DNA from: Collinsella aerofaciens
GTDB taxonomy: Bacteria; Actinomycetota; Coriobacteriia; Coriobacteriales; Coriobacteriaceae
DNA length: 5,896 bases
NCBI GenBank assembly: GCA_030841765.1
Contig: JAUUSS010000126.1
Location: 1 to 5,896, forward strand
Direction of reading: 5' to 3'
Made by a program: the position numbers and the translations under genes. The notes below the pieces were generated by a model. That model made no database searches. It saw nothing but the letters and a program-made list of their open reading frames with translations, and was not told the DNA's origin. Below, piece by piece: positions 1 to 5,382 of the stretch (positions are counted from its first letter, which is position 1; each line of letters begins with the position of its first letter).

Positions 1-485
1 CTAACGATATGGCACCGTGGGGACACATGTATGTCAATCCTGGTCTAACAGAGCCTAATAATATCAGTCCTGCGATTACCTACTCGCTCGAGGGGGGTGT
101 TCGGGCTCTTTGGCTAGGCGACATGGAGAATGACTACATGGTTGCGATTGAAGACGACATTGAGCTTTCGTCTGTGGACATTCTTTTTGCACCGCATCAC
201 GGGCGGAAGTCCGGTCGCGTTCCTAAGACGTGGCTGGATAGGTTGGAGCCTCGGCTGATTGTTGTTGGAGAGGCCCCGTCAGACGAGCTTGAGTATTACT
301 CGGATTACAATACGCTGACTCAGAATAGTGCCGGCGACATTCTGTTCTGTTGCGAGACCGGCAAGACTCATGTTTACGTTGGATATCCTTCTTACAGCGT
401 CAATTTCTTGGGTGAAGACCCTAATGCTCCGCGAGTGAAGGGTGCGCTGCATTATTTGGGCTCTTTTGATTGCGGTGATCGTTAG
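1..485 (+). CDS. Metallo-beta-lactamase-fold hydrolase, C-terminal part (partial at left edge)
   Basis: The frame is open to the left window edge (Asn-Asp precede the first visible Met at position 9), so this is the distal part of a longer gene. Counting from that Met, the protein has features of the second half of a metallo-beta-lactamase fold of the ComEC/Rec2-like type. They are an N-x-S segment near residues 18-20, a strand ending in LGDME (Asp38, typical bridging metal ligand), and PHHGR at residues 62-66 (His64, typical last metal ligand). A segment near residues 105-125 (NSAGDILFCCETGK) resembles the usual end of such domains. The N-terminal HxHxDH metal site would lie outside the window. 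It stops with TAG and is followed by hairpins and a terminator. Similar stand-alone hydrolases occur in defence islands. The substrate cannot be told from this part. Confidence 0.75.
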   Translation, partial: NDMAPWGHMYVNPGLTEPNNISPAITYSLEGGVRALWLGDMENDYMVAIEDDIELSSVDILFAPHHGRKSGRVPKTWLDRLEPRLIVVGEAPSDELEYYSDYNTLTQNSAGDILFCCETGKTHVYVGYPSYSVNFLGEDPNAPRVKGALHYLGSFDCGDR

Positions 486-510
486 TCCTACTGTCGTCTC
501 GTTCATTCGT

Positions 511-538
511 GGCCTGCTTACGCTTTTCCGGACAGGCC
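511..538 (+). repeat. Inverted repeat downstream of the hydrolase gene
   Basis: GGCCTG (511-516) and CAGGCC (533-538) form a 6-bp stem with a 16-nt loop, 25 nt after the stop codon. No T run follows, so it is not a standard intrinsic terminator. It may help protect the 3' end of the upstream mRNA. Confidence 0.3.
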
Positions 539-592
539 AAGATGCGTCCTTTCATCTCATTAAGATGGTGTAGGATACTGTCCTGAAATACA

Positions 593-611
593 AAAGCTCT
601 GCGGGAGCTTT
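593..611 (+). repeat. Small hairpin just before the terminator
   Basis: AAAGCTC (593-599) pairs perfectly with GAGCTTT (605-611) across a 5-nt loop, and the next base starts the terminator stem. Smaller stems lie upstream (CATCT 553-557 with AGATG 563-567; AGGA 572-575 with TCCT 581-584). The row of hairpins ending in a terminator could be the 3' UTR of the hydrolase mRNA or a separate small RNA. Confidence 0.4.
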
Positions 612-650
612 AAGGGCGACGCTTTCGACAAGAGAGTGTCGCCCTTTTTT
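612..650 (+). terminator. Strong Rho-independent terminator
   Basis: AAGGGCGAC (612-620) pairs with GTCGCCCTT (638-646). The stem can be extended inward by G621-T637, C622-G636 and T623-A635. A run of six T (645-650) follows. It works on the plus strand only, because no T run is present on the other side. It probably ends transcription of the hydrolase operon. Confidence 0.85.
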
Positions 651-772
651 CATGAGTGTAATGATGCGTATTTAGGCGTTTTCATAATAAGGTTGCGCGG
701 GATGTCCCGGAATGCCTCGGCGGTCGAGCTTGGATTGGAGGCACCCTTAAAGACGTTGCCGCGCAGGGAATG

Positions 773-1042
773 TCATGTGCTGTCAACGATGTCGCTCTCT
801 CGCGCCGTGAGCATGCGGAAAAACAGCAAGAGCCAGCTGGCGTAGATGCCCGTCCCGTACGCTAAAGACTCTTCCAATGAATTGCCCTGCTCGCCGGGTA
901 GATCATGGTAGTAGCTGGCTGCGTTTATATAGAGGCGTCCGTTCACCAGGTTTCCGATGTACGCCTCTTTGGGTGCGAACTTCAGTGCCCCAAAGCTCTT
1001 TCGCCAGGGTGTGAAGGGCGACCAGAAAGCCAGGTGGATCAA
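773..1042 (-). pseudogene. Decayed remnant of an uncharacterised protein gene
   Basis: The reverse strand has an 89-codon open stretch with protein-like content in its middle, for example KFAPKEAYIGNLVNGRLYIN followed by a YYHDLPGEQG segment. This vaguely resembles uncharacterised proteins that have a (K/R)F-x-(4-8)-G-x-(L/I)Y-(I/M)N motif near the N-terminus, but I cannot name the family. The frame ends at a TGA (773-775). Beyond it the same frame stays open for about 40 more codons (to around position 655). No ribosome binding site stands before the Met at 1042, and the residues before KFAP do not look natural. I read it as an internal fragment of a broken gene rather than an intact small protein. 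It may be a chance open frame. Confidence 0.35.
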
Positions 1043-1173
1043 CGGTCCTGCTGTGTGCGCTTCGTTTTATGTCCGCACCAGTGCTTACACTTTTGAAAAC
1101 GGCACGAGGGCGTCTGTCACATATCTCATGCTGTAGACGCATCGGCAAGTTCAGAGTTAAAGGCGAGGTAAGT

Positions 1174-1401
1174 ATGAAAGGCAGAAATCAGCACGTTACG
1201 ATGCGCTCGGATGGCAATTGGCAGATTAAGGGCGAGGGGGCATGTCGCGCTTCCTTCGTTACGACGACCCAGAGCGAGGCAATAAAGCTCGGTCGGCGCA
1301 TTTGCTCCAATCAAGAGTCGGAGTTGATCGTCCATCGTCGCGATGGCAGAATCCGCGCAAGGGATTCCCATGGCCACGACCCCTTCCCACCGAGGGGATA
1401 A
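1174..1401 (+). CDS. DUF2188 domain protein, copy 1
   Basis: A 75-residue protein that is essentially one DUF2188 domain. It has a charged start, SDGNWQIKGEGACRAS (residues 12-27), TTTQSEAIKLGRRI (30-43), ESELIVHRRDGRIR (48-61) and an end of DSHGHDPFPPRG. DUF2188 proteins are small and common in bacteria, and their molecular function is not established. The ATG at 1174 is chosen because AGGCGAGG (1161-1168) stands 5 nt upstream and because the second copy has the same start; an upstream in-frame extension has no family support. It is 88% identical in protein (66/75) and about 90% in DNA to copy 2 at 2906-3133. A stem-loop follows the stop codon. The position before an abortive-infection module suggests defence-island cargo, but the role is unknown. 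Confidence 0.8.
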   Translation: MKGRNQHVTMRSDGNWQIKGEGACRASFVTTTQSEAIKLGRRICSNQESELIVHRRDGRIRARDSHGHDPFPPRG

Positions 1402-1417
1402 GGGGTCGGCTCCATGC

Positions 1418-1450
1418 CGACAACGGCCCGTAATATCGCGTCCGTTGTCG
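1418..1450 (+). terminator. Conserved stem-loop after DUF2188 copy 1
   Basis: CGACAACGG (1418-1426) pairs with CCGTTGTCG (1442-1450), a 9-bp stem with a 15-nt loop. There is no T run; GCTAAA follows in both copies. The second copy has the same stem with a compensating pair change, so the structure appears maintained. It may be an imperfect terminator or an mRNA 3' stabiliser. A competing stem GTCGGC/GCCGAC (1405-1410/1416-1421) exists only in this copy. Confidence 0.5.
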
Positions 1451-1556
1451 CTAAATGACTTCTTCATTGTGGCGAAATAGGAGCTTGGGGCTATTTTACC
1501 TGAATTGGTTGTTTGGTCTCTTCAAAGGGTTGATTTGGGGGATTCGTGGTATTGGA

Positions 1557-1585
1557 TTGACGGACCCCGAGTTCTCCCTTAAAGT
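1557..1585 (+). promoter_or_regulatory. Promoter of small RNA copy A
   Basis: TTGACG (1557-1562, 5/6 of the -35 consensus), a 17-nt spacer and TAAAGT (1580-1585, 4/6 of the -10 consensus). The same layout with the same spacing is found at 5619-5647 in front of copy B, including the shared CCTTAAAG. The predicted start is near 1591-1593, where conservation between the RNA copies begins. Confidence 0.75.
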
Positions 1586-1591
1586 AATCGT

Positions 1592-1654
1592 TGTGATGAG
1601 GCCTTGCGACGGTACGTCCGGCTTGGTCCGTGGGAACCGCCGAAAGGCGGTTTT
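1592..1654 (+). ncRNA. Putative small RNA copy A, likely RNA partner of AbiF
   Basis: A roughly 63-nt transcript is predicted from the promoter at 1557-1585 to the terminator T run at 1651-1654. It is 91% identical without gaps to 5654-5716 and its flank. A plausible fold has AGGCC (1599-1603) with GGCTT (1620-1624). Inside that is GACG (1608-1611) with CGTC (1615-1618) around a 3-nt loop, then a linker, then the terminator hairpin. In copy B the innermost G-C of the small stem becomes G-T, so pairing is kept. No start codon-led frame of note is present. It lies directly before abiF. From memory, AbiF/Abi_2 genes have been reported with a non-coding RNA partner. Membership of a known RNA family, and antitoxin function, are inference; a cis-acting leader of abiF is the main alternative. 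Confidence 0.7.
1635..1654 (+). terminator. Terminator hairpin between small RNA A and abiF
   Basis: AACCGCC (1635-1641) and GGCGGTT (1646-1652) enclose a GAAA tetraloop, followed by a short run of T (1651-1654). The ribosome binding site of abiF begins 7-8 nt after it. The T run is short, so read-through into abiF is expected. This would give much RNA and little protein, as in type III toxin-antitoxin loci. Confidence 0.75.
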
Positions 1655-1661
1655 CGCGTTT

Positions 1662-1667
1662 AAGGGG
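1662..1667 (+). promoter_or_regulatory. Ribosome binding site of abiF
   Basis: AAGGGG lies 5 nt before the ATG at 1673. It sets the start and shows that the gene begins right after the terminator hairpin. Confidence 0.7.
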
Positions 1668-1672
1668 TCCAA

Positions 1673-2605
1673 ATGGATAAACCATTTAAATCTATTGATG
1701 AGCAGATTGCTATTCTTGAAGGCCGTGGACTCGAATGCGATAACAATACTCGTTTAGTTTTGGAGCGCGAGGGATACTATCCGGTTATTAACGGCTACAA
1801 GGATTTATTTCTCGACCAGCGCGGAGATTCTTGCCACGAGCTATTCGTAAAAGGTGCGAAGTTTTCTGATATCTATCGTTTATTCGAATTCGATCGAACG
1901 TTGCGCCTGCTGATGTTTGAGTATTTTAACAAGGCGGAGGCAGTTCTTAAGACTGTCTGCTCTTATCGGTTTGCCATGGCTCATAAAGATACCCCAGAAG
2001 CATACCTTGACAGAGAATCCTATCGTGCTGATGCCGGCTATCGAAAAAAGATCGACACGCTTATTGGTGATTTCGAGAAGGTGCTATGTAGGTCTAAAAA
2101 ATGGAAAAGTGATTATAAAAGGGACTACATTCGTCATTACGAAAATAATCACGACAATACGCCTGTATGGATTCTTATGAATTATTTGATGCTTGGTCAG
2201 GCATTCAAGTTTTACGATTTCCAGCCAGAAAGTATGAGAAATTCCATTGCCAAGTCGTTTTCTGATCTCTATTCCGAGACGCATGAAGTCGATAAGCACA
2301 TCAGCCCTCGTAGGCTAAGACTTGCATACGATCACATTAAAGATTTTCGAAACATCTGCGCGCATGATGAGCGCCTGTTTTGTGCGAAGGTGTCTCCGTC
2401 CTGTGACGTTAATTTCGTCGACGTTTTAAATGATCTTGAGCTTGTGCTGACGAAGGATGATTTCAATAAGCTCCGTCGTCAAATATTGCTTAACGCAGTC
2501 AAGTTGAGTGATTCGCTGAACACGGATGCCAGCGCTAAAGTTCTATTTGCCATGGGTGTCAAAGATTGTCGAAGTGTGTTTCCTAAGGAGCTGCTTGGGC
2601 TGTAG
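1673..2605 (+). CDS. abiF: AbiF/AbiD-like abortive infection protein (Abi_2 family, HEPN)
   Basis: A 310-residue protein of normal length for the Abi_2 family. The family start is clear: KPFKSIDEQIAILEGRGL (residues 3-20), then EREGYYPVINGYKDLF (31-46). IYRLFEFDRTLRLLMFEYF (67-85) is the first helical core. DFRNICAHDERL (224-235) carries the HEPN Rx4H ribonuclease motif, Arg226 and His231. A second Rx4H string, RFAMAH (99-104), is probably coincidental. Family members are abortive-infection proteins thought to cut or bind RNA and to stop growth of infected cells. The gene is visibly richer in A+T than the rloAB genes, which suggests separate acquisition. It follows the small RNA gene and its terminator by a few bases and has its own ribosome binding site, so its expression probably depends on read-through. 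The family call is firm; the toxin role with the RNA as antidote is inference. Confidence 0.92.
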   Translation: MDKPFKSIDEQIAILEGRGLECDNNTRLVLEREGYYPVINGYKDLFLDQRGDSCHELFVKGAKFSDIYRLFEFDRTLRLLMFEYFNKAEAVLKTVCSYRFAMAHKDTPEAYLDRESYRADAGYRKKIDTLIGDFEKVLCRSKKWKSDYKRDYIRHYENNHDNTPVWILMNYLMLGQAFKFYDFQPESMRNSIAKSFSDLYSETHEVDKHISPRRLRLAYDHIKDFRNICAHDERLFCAKVSPSCDVNFVDVLNDLELVLTKDDFNKLRRQILLNAVKLSDSLNTDASAKVLFAMGVKDCRSVFPKELLGL

Positions 2606-2622
2606 GGTGATACTCCTTCTTC

Positions 2623-2905
2623 TTGAGCTTGGCGCAGAAGATGGTCGAGATCATGCCGTGGATTGGTACCATCAGCTTTGATCTTGGTCCTGCGCTCGTG
2701 CTGAAGGAAATCCAGCGCAAGGACCTGCCTGTGCGTTTTGCTGGGCGGGCCTTCTTGTGCCGCGGGCGCGGAGAGCCTGATCATCGCGGACGACACGTAC
2801 TGCGGGCCAGGCGTGTCGGGCCCCGGCTGAGCCTGGACCGATGCCGACCACCTGGAGCTCATCGGCTACGCGGGCGAGGCCATCGGTGCCGACGGTGGGG
2901 TGATT
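2623..2905 (+). pseudogene. GC-rich remnant of an unidentified gene, frameshifted
   Basis: From about 2630 to 2740 one forward frame (SLAQKMVEIMPWIGTISFDL and onward) has mostly G or C at third positions. From about 2759 to 2905 a different frame (AESLIIADDTYCGPGVSG, then DADHLELIGYAGEAIGADGG) has nearly all G or C there, but is cut by TGA at 2828-2830. That second frame runs straight into the ATG of DUF2188 copy 2. The pattern fits debris of a GC-rich gene with a frameshift near 2745 and a stop. I do not recognise the protein. Composition changes sharply against abiF next to it. Confidence 0.4.
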
Positions 2906-3133
2906 ATGAAAGGCAGGAATCAGCTCATTACGAAGCGTTCGGATGGCGATTGGCGGGTTAAGGGTGAAGGGGCAAGTCGTGCCTCCTTCGTTACGACGAC
3001 CCAGAGCGAGGCGATAAAGCTCGGTCGACGCATTTGCTCCAATCAAGAGTCGGAGTTGATCATTCATCGTCGCGACGGCAGAATCCGCGCAAAGGATTCT
3101 CATGGGCACGACCCCTTCCCGCCGAGGGGATAA
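2906..3133 (+). CDS. DUF2188 domain protein, copy 2
   Basis: A 75-residue DUF2188 protein differing from copy 1 at nine positions (7, 8, 10, 15, 17, 18, 24, 53 and 63). All but two lie in the first third; the TTTQSEAIKLGRRICSNQ core and the DPFPPRG end are unchanged. GTG at 2900 is a possible alternative start, but the ATG at 2906 matches copy 1. The ribosome binding site is weaker (GGTGGGG, 2894-2900) and the upstream sequence is gene debris, so translation may be poorer than for copy 1. Substitutions are largely silent or conservative, which suggests both copies have been under selection since duplication. The gene precedes the rloAB operon as copy 1 precedes the RNA-abiF unit. Function is unknown. 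Confidence 0.8.
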   Translation: MKGRNQLITKRSDGDWRVKGEGASRASFVTTTQSEAIKLGRRICSNQESELIIHRRDGRIRAKDSHGHDPFPPRG

Positions 3134-3146
3134 GGATTCGGCTCCG

Positions 3147-3186
3147 TAGCGACAGCGGGCCCGTAACAGCGTGCCCGCTGTCGCTA
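3147..3186 (+). terminator. Strong stem-loop after DUF2188 copy 2
   Basis: TAGCGACAGCGGGC (3147-3160) pairs perfectly with GCCCGCTGTCGCTA (3173-3186), 14 bp with a 12-nt loop. At the matching place copy 1 has GACAAC/GTTGTC where this copy has GACAGC/GCTGTC, a paired change. No T run follows, so termination, if any, would not be of the standard type. Confidence 0.6.
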
Positions 3187-3307
3187 AACCGACTTCAACA
3201 TTGTGTGCAATGCGAACTTGGGGCTAATTCTTCGGGACGGATGTTTAATCTCTTGGGTCTTAATAGGTTTAAAAGGTTGTGCCGGTTCTCTCGGGGGCTG
3301 TAAACAC

Positions 3308-3335
3308 TTGATTGGCTATATTTAAAGTCTATAAT
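3308..3335 (+). promoter_or_regulatory. Sigma70-type promoter of the rloA-rloB operon
   Basis: TTGATT (3308-3313), a 16-nt spacer and a perfect TATAAT (3330-3335). It predicts a start near 3342, about 48 nt before the chosen start codon of the ATPase gene. It also excludes the upstream in-frame ATG at 3312. The stretch is A+T rich compared with the coding region after it. Confidence 0.75.
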
Positions 3336-3389
3336 CAAAGAAGAACTCTGATATATCTTTTCAAAATAATGAAAGGAATGTTGAGGACG

Positions 3390-4607
3390 ATGCTTTGCCA
3401 GTTCACCTTCAGGAACTATAGATCCTATCGCGACGAGGCAGAGCTTTCCATGCAGGCGACGCCGATGAAGGAGTTCGAGCGCTCCCTCATAGTGTGCCCC
3501 GACGGGCAGGGCTTTCTCCCGGTGGCCGCGGTGTACGGACCCAACGCTGGCGGTAAGTCTAATCTGCTCGAGGCTCTCGATTACGTTCGCTCGGCTGTAG
3601 CCAGACCGATTAGGCTGCTGTCTGCCAGCGTTGATGCTCCAGAGGGTGATCGCCCTTTGATAGCCCGTTGTTCGGCGTTTGAGTTCGATGACGTGTCTGC
3701 TGCCGAGCCCACCGAGTTCGAGCTCTATTACCGCGCGGGTGAGCATGAGTACCGCTATGTTCTGTCTGTACACGCCGATGAGATCGTGTCCGAAGGACTG
3801 TGGCGGCGTAAATTGGGAGCGTCGCGTACAGCGATGCTGTTCGAGCGCGAGGGTGCAAAGGTTGAGCTCGGTCCCACACTGCGTAAGCTTGTGACGGCTG
3901 CGAGATTCAACCCGAGCCTGCCATACCTATCGTTCCTTTGCATCAACTTCGAAGCGCCGGTGGTCCAGGAGGCGGCCAGCTGGTTTCTCGACGCCGTGTT
4001 TCTCAACTACAATAGTTCCTACCTGGAGCGGATGCTCGAGCAAATGCTCGACGAGGGCGACTCGCGCGAGGTCTCGCGTTTTTTGCGCGCCGTTGATGTG
4101 CGTATTGATGGCTTCAGAGTGGAGAGGGCGCCGGAGTGGCGCGGCCAGCGCGTCTTCGTGAGGCACGAGGTGGACGGCAAGGCGTACGAGCTGCGTTTAT
4201 CCGAGGAATCTGCCGGAACCCAGAAGCTCATGGGGTTGGCTGCGTATCTGATGACAGCGCTTGAGCGTGGTGGCACCGTTGTGGTAGACGAGCTCGACGC
4301 CAAACTGCACCCGAAGCTTCTTCGCTATGTGATTCTGCTGTTTAAGGATCCTGGGGTCAACAAGAGTGGCGCGCAGCTCATCTTCTCGTCCCAGGATGTG
4401 TCAACCATGCGAAACGATGTGTTCCGCCGTGACGAGATATGGTTCGCTGCGCGCGGCGAGGGGGAGGCGAGCCAACTGTGGTCTCTCGCCGACATCCACG
4501 AGGCAAACGGTAATCTGGTAAGCAAGAACGCGGCTTTCGACAAGCAATACCTGTCCGGTCGCTACGGCGCCGATCCGTACCTCACCCGCATCGAGGAGTG
4601 GGATTAG
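3390..4607 (+). CDS. AAA15-family ATPase, RloA-like
   Basis: A 405-residue ABC-type ATPase of the AAA15/AAA_21 group (COG1106-like). The start is family-like: FTFRNYRSYRDEAELS (5-20). Walker A is GPNAGGKS (50-57), the signature-like motif is SEESAGTQKL (271-280), and Walker B is TVVVDELD (296-303), followed by AKLHPKL. At the switch position SSQD (333-336) replaces the usual (T/S)HD, so the His is Gln. RRDEIWF (346-352) near the end is typical of the group. The ATG at 3390 is chosen for alignment with the family; 3378 and 3369 are in-frame alternatives, and all lie after the promoter. It is followed after 1 nt by rloB. The paired arrangement resembles other ATPase sensor plus Toprim effector defence pairs such as PARIS. 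The phage-defence role is inferred. Confidence 0.88.
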   Translation: MLCQFTFRNYRSYRDEAELSMQATPMKEFERSLIVCPDGQGFLPVAAVYGPNAGGKSNLLEALDYVRSAVARPIRLLSASVDAPEGDRPLIARCSAFEFDDVSAAEPTEFELYYRAGEHEYRYVLSVHADEIVSEGLWRRKLGASRTAMLFEREGAKVELGPTLRKLVTAARFNPSLPYLSFLCINFEAPVVQEAASWFLDAVFLNYNSSYLERMLEQMLDEGDSREVSRFLRAVDVRIDGFRVERAPEWRGQRVFVRHEVDGKAYELRLSEESAGTQKLMGLAAYLMTALERGGTVVVDELDAKLHPKLLRYVILLFKDPGVNKSGAQLIFSSQDVSTMRNDVFRRDEIWFAARGEGEASQLWSLADIHEANGNLVSKNAAFDKQYLSGRYGADPYLTRIEEWD

Positions 4608-4608
4608 C

Positions 4609-5277
4609 ATGGTGGCGAAGAAGTCGAAGGGCTGGCGTAGCGGCAAGCGAGAGGGCCGCTCGCGCATGGTTCAGATGACGCGTCATCTTGTAGTGAGCGA
4701 GGGCAAGGAGACCGAGCCTCGCTACTTTGAGGGTGTGCGTGCGGCGTTGGGCGCGGCGAACGAGCGCAAGGTTGCCATTGTCGTTAAGGGAACCGGCAAA
4801 CACACGCTTGACCTGCTTGATTTCGCCGTCGAACACTGCCGCTATGCGCCCGAGACGTTCGATCACGTGTGGCTCGTGTATGACAAGGATGACTTCCCTG
4901 CGTCCGACTTTGACGCGATGGAGTGTAAGTGAAACGAGCTCTCCGATGGTTCGAGGACCTTCCATGCGTTGTGGTCGAACCCCTGCTTCGAGCTGTGGCC
5001 GCTTCTGCACCTTCGTTATACCTCTGCCCCCATGTCGGCCGCGGAGTGTCAGCGCGCCCTTGGTCAGGCGATGTCTAAGGACTTGGGCATCGAGTACCGC
5101 AAGAACTTGGACGGGCTGTTCGAAGCGGTGGACGATAAACGGGGCGAGGCACTTCAGCGTGCTGGGCGCCTCGATACGCACCATAGGGAGCTGGGTAACC
5201 TCAAGCCCTCTTTGCAAAATCCCGCAACCAAGGTGGGCGAGATTTTCGATGTGATTGGGCCGTATCTGGTTGGATAG
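4609..5277 (+). pseudogene. RloB-like protein gene interrupted by an in-frame TGA
   Basis: RloB family (PF13707). The first part (107 codons, 4609-4932) has a basic N-terminus, HLVVSEGKETEPRYFEGV (26-43) with the conserved EG-x-x-TE, and WLVYDKDDF (88-96) with the acidic DxDD. This pair of motifs resembles the Toprim Glu and Asp-x-Asp metal site. Codon 108 is TGA (4930-4932). The same frame then continues to TAG at 5275-5277 with the conserved WSNPCFELWPLLH (122-134), giving the normal length of about 222 residues. No other frame damage is seen, so a single base change or sequencing error explains it. If real, the effector is cut right after its DxDD motif while the ATPase partner stays intact. 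Start: ATG at 4609, one base after rloA, with GAGGAG (4593-4598) upstream. Read-through or restart at TTG 4969 is possible but unsupported. Confidence 0.85.
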
Positions 5278-5279
5278 CC

Positions 5280-5299
5280 GGGCTCGATCGGGCTCGATA
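5280..5299 (+). repeat. Short tandem repeat after rloB
   Basis: Two adjacent 10-mers, GGGCTCGATC and GGGCTCGATA, start two bases after the rloB stop. Origin unclear; it may be a slippage product. Confidence 0.6.
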
Positions 5300-5354
5300 G
5301 GACTGGAGATTCATGAAAGATGTTGCTTTGGGTTGCCTGCCGTCTTTAACTGGA

Positions 5355-5382
5355 TTGACCTTTTGGGACCCGATAGGATACT
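5355..5382 (+). promoter_or_regulatory. Putative promoter of a small RNA
   Basis: TTGACC (5355-5360), a 16-nt spacer and GATACT (5377-5382, 4/6 of the -10 consensus). The next structures downstream are hairpins and a terminator, not a gene. The expected start is near 5389-5391. Confidence 0.5.

Larger units (their letters stand above)
1174..1495 (+). repeat. DUF2188 duplication, unit 1
   Basis: The unit covers the gene, the hairpin after it and the shared tail up to CTTGGGGCTA (1484-1493). It matches 2906-3227 with 22 substitutions in the 228-nt coding part and greater divergence, including small indels, after it. Upstream of the start codon the copies are unrelated, so the left boundary of the duplication is at or just before the ATG. 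Confidence 0.85.
1592..1667 (+). repeat. Direct repeat, RNA gene copy A
   Basis: 69 of 76 positions match 5654-5729 (constant offset 4062). The differences are at 1604, 1615, 1634, 1636, 1644, 1655 and 1661. The match continues past the terminator through AAGGGG, which is the ribosome binding site of abiF here. Confidence 0.9.
2906..3227 (+). repeat. DUF2188 duplication, unit 2
   Basis: Partner of 1174-1495: same gene, same following stem-loop and the same CTTGGGGCTA tail (3217-3226). Beyond about 3230 the two regions diverge. Confidence 0.85.

Noticed and set aside
1562..1670. GGACCCC (1562-1568) and CCCTTAAA (1576-1583) are complementary to GGGGTCC and TTTAAGGG around the abiF ribosome binding site, suggesting a hidden binding site
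   Set aside because: Both segments lie inside or before the -35/-10 promoter boxes, so they would not be in the RNA started near 1592. In copy B the match is only partial.
2479..2862. 127-codon reverse-strand open frame across the end of abiF and the debris
   Set aside because: It overlaps the certain abiF gene. Third-position GC supports the forward frames more clearly in the debris region, though a short reverse piece near 2612-2746 cannot be fully excluded.
3312..3389. Longer N-terminus for the RloA-like ATPase starting at ATG 3312
   Set aside because: The start lies inside the promoter (TTGATT 3308-3313, TATAAT 3330-3335) and before the predicted transcript start. The extra residues do not fit the family start.
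3195..3773. 192-codon reverse-strand open frame over the start of the ATPase gene
   Set aside because: It is the antisense shadow of the ATPase gene, which has clear Walker A, signature and Walker B motifs in the forward frame.
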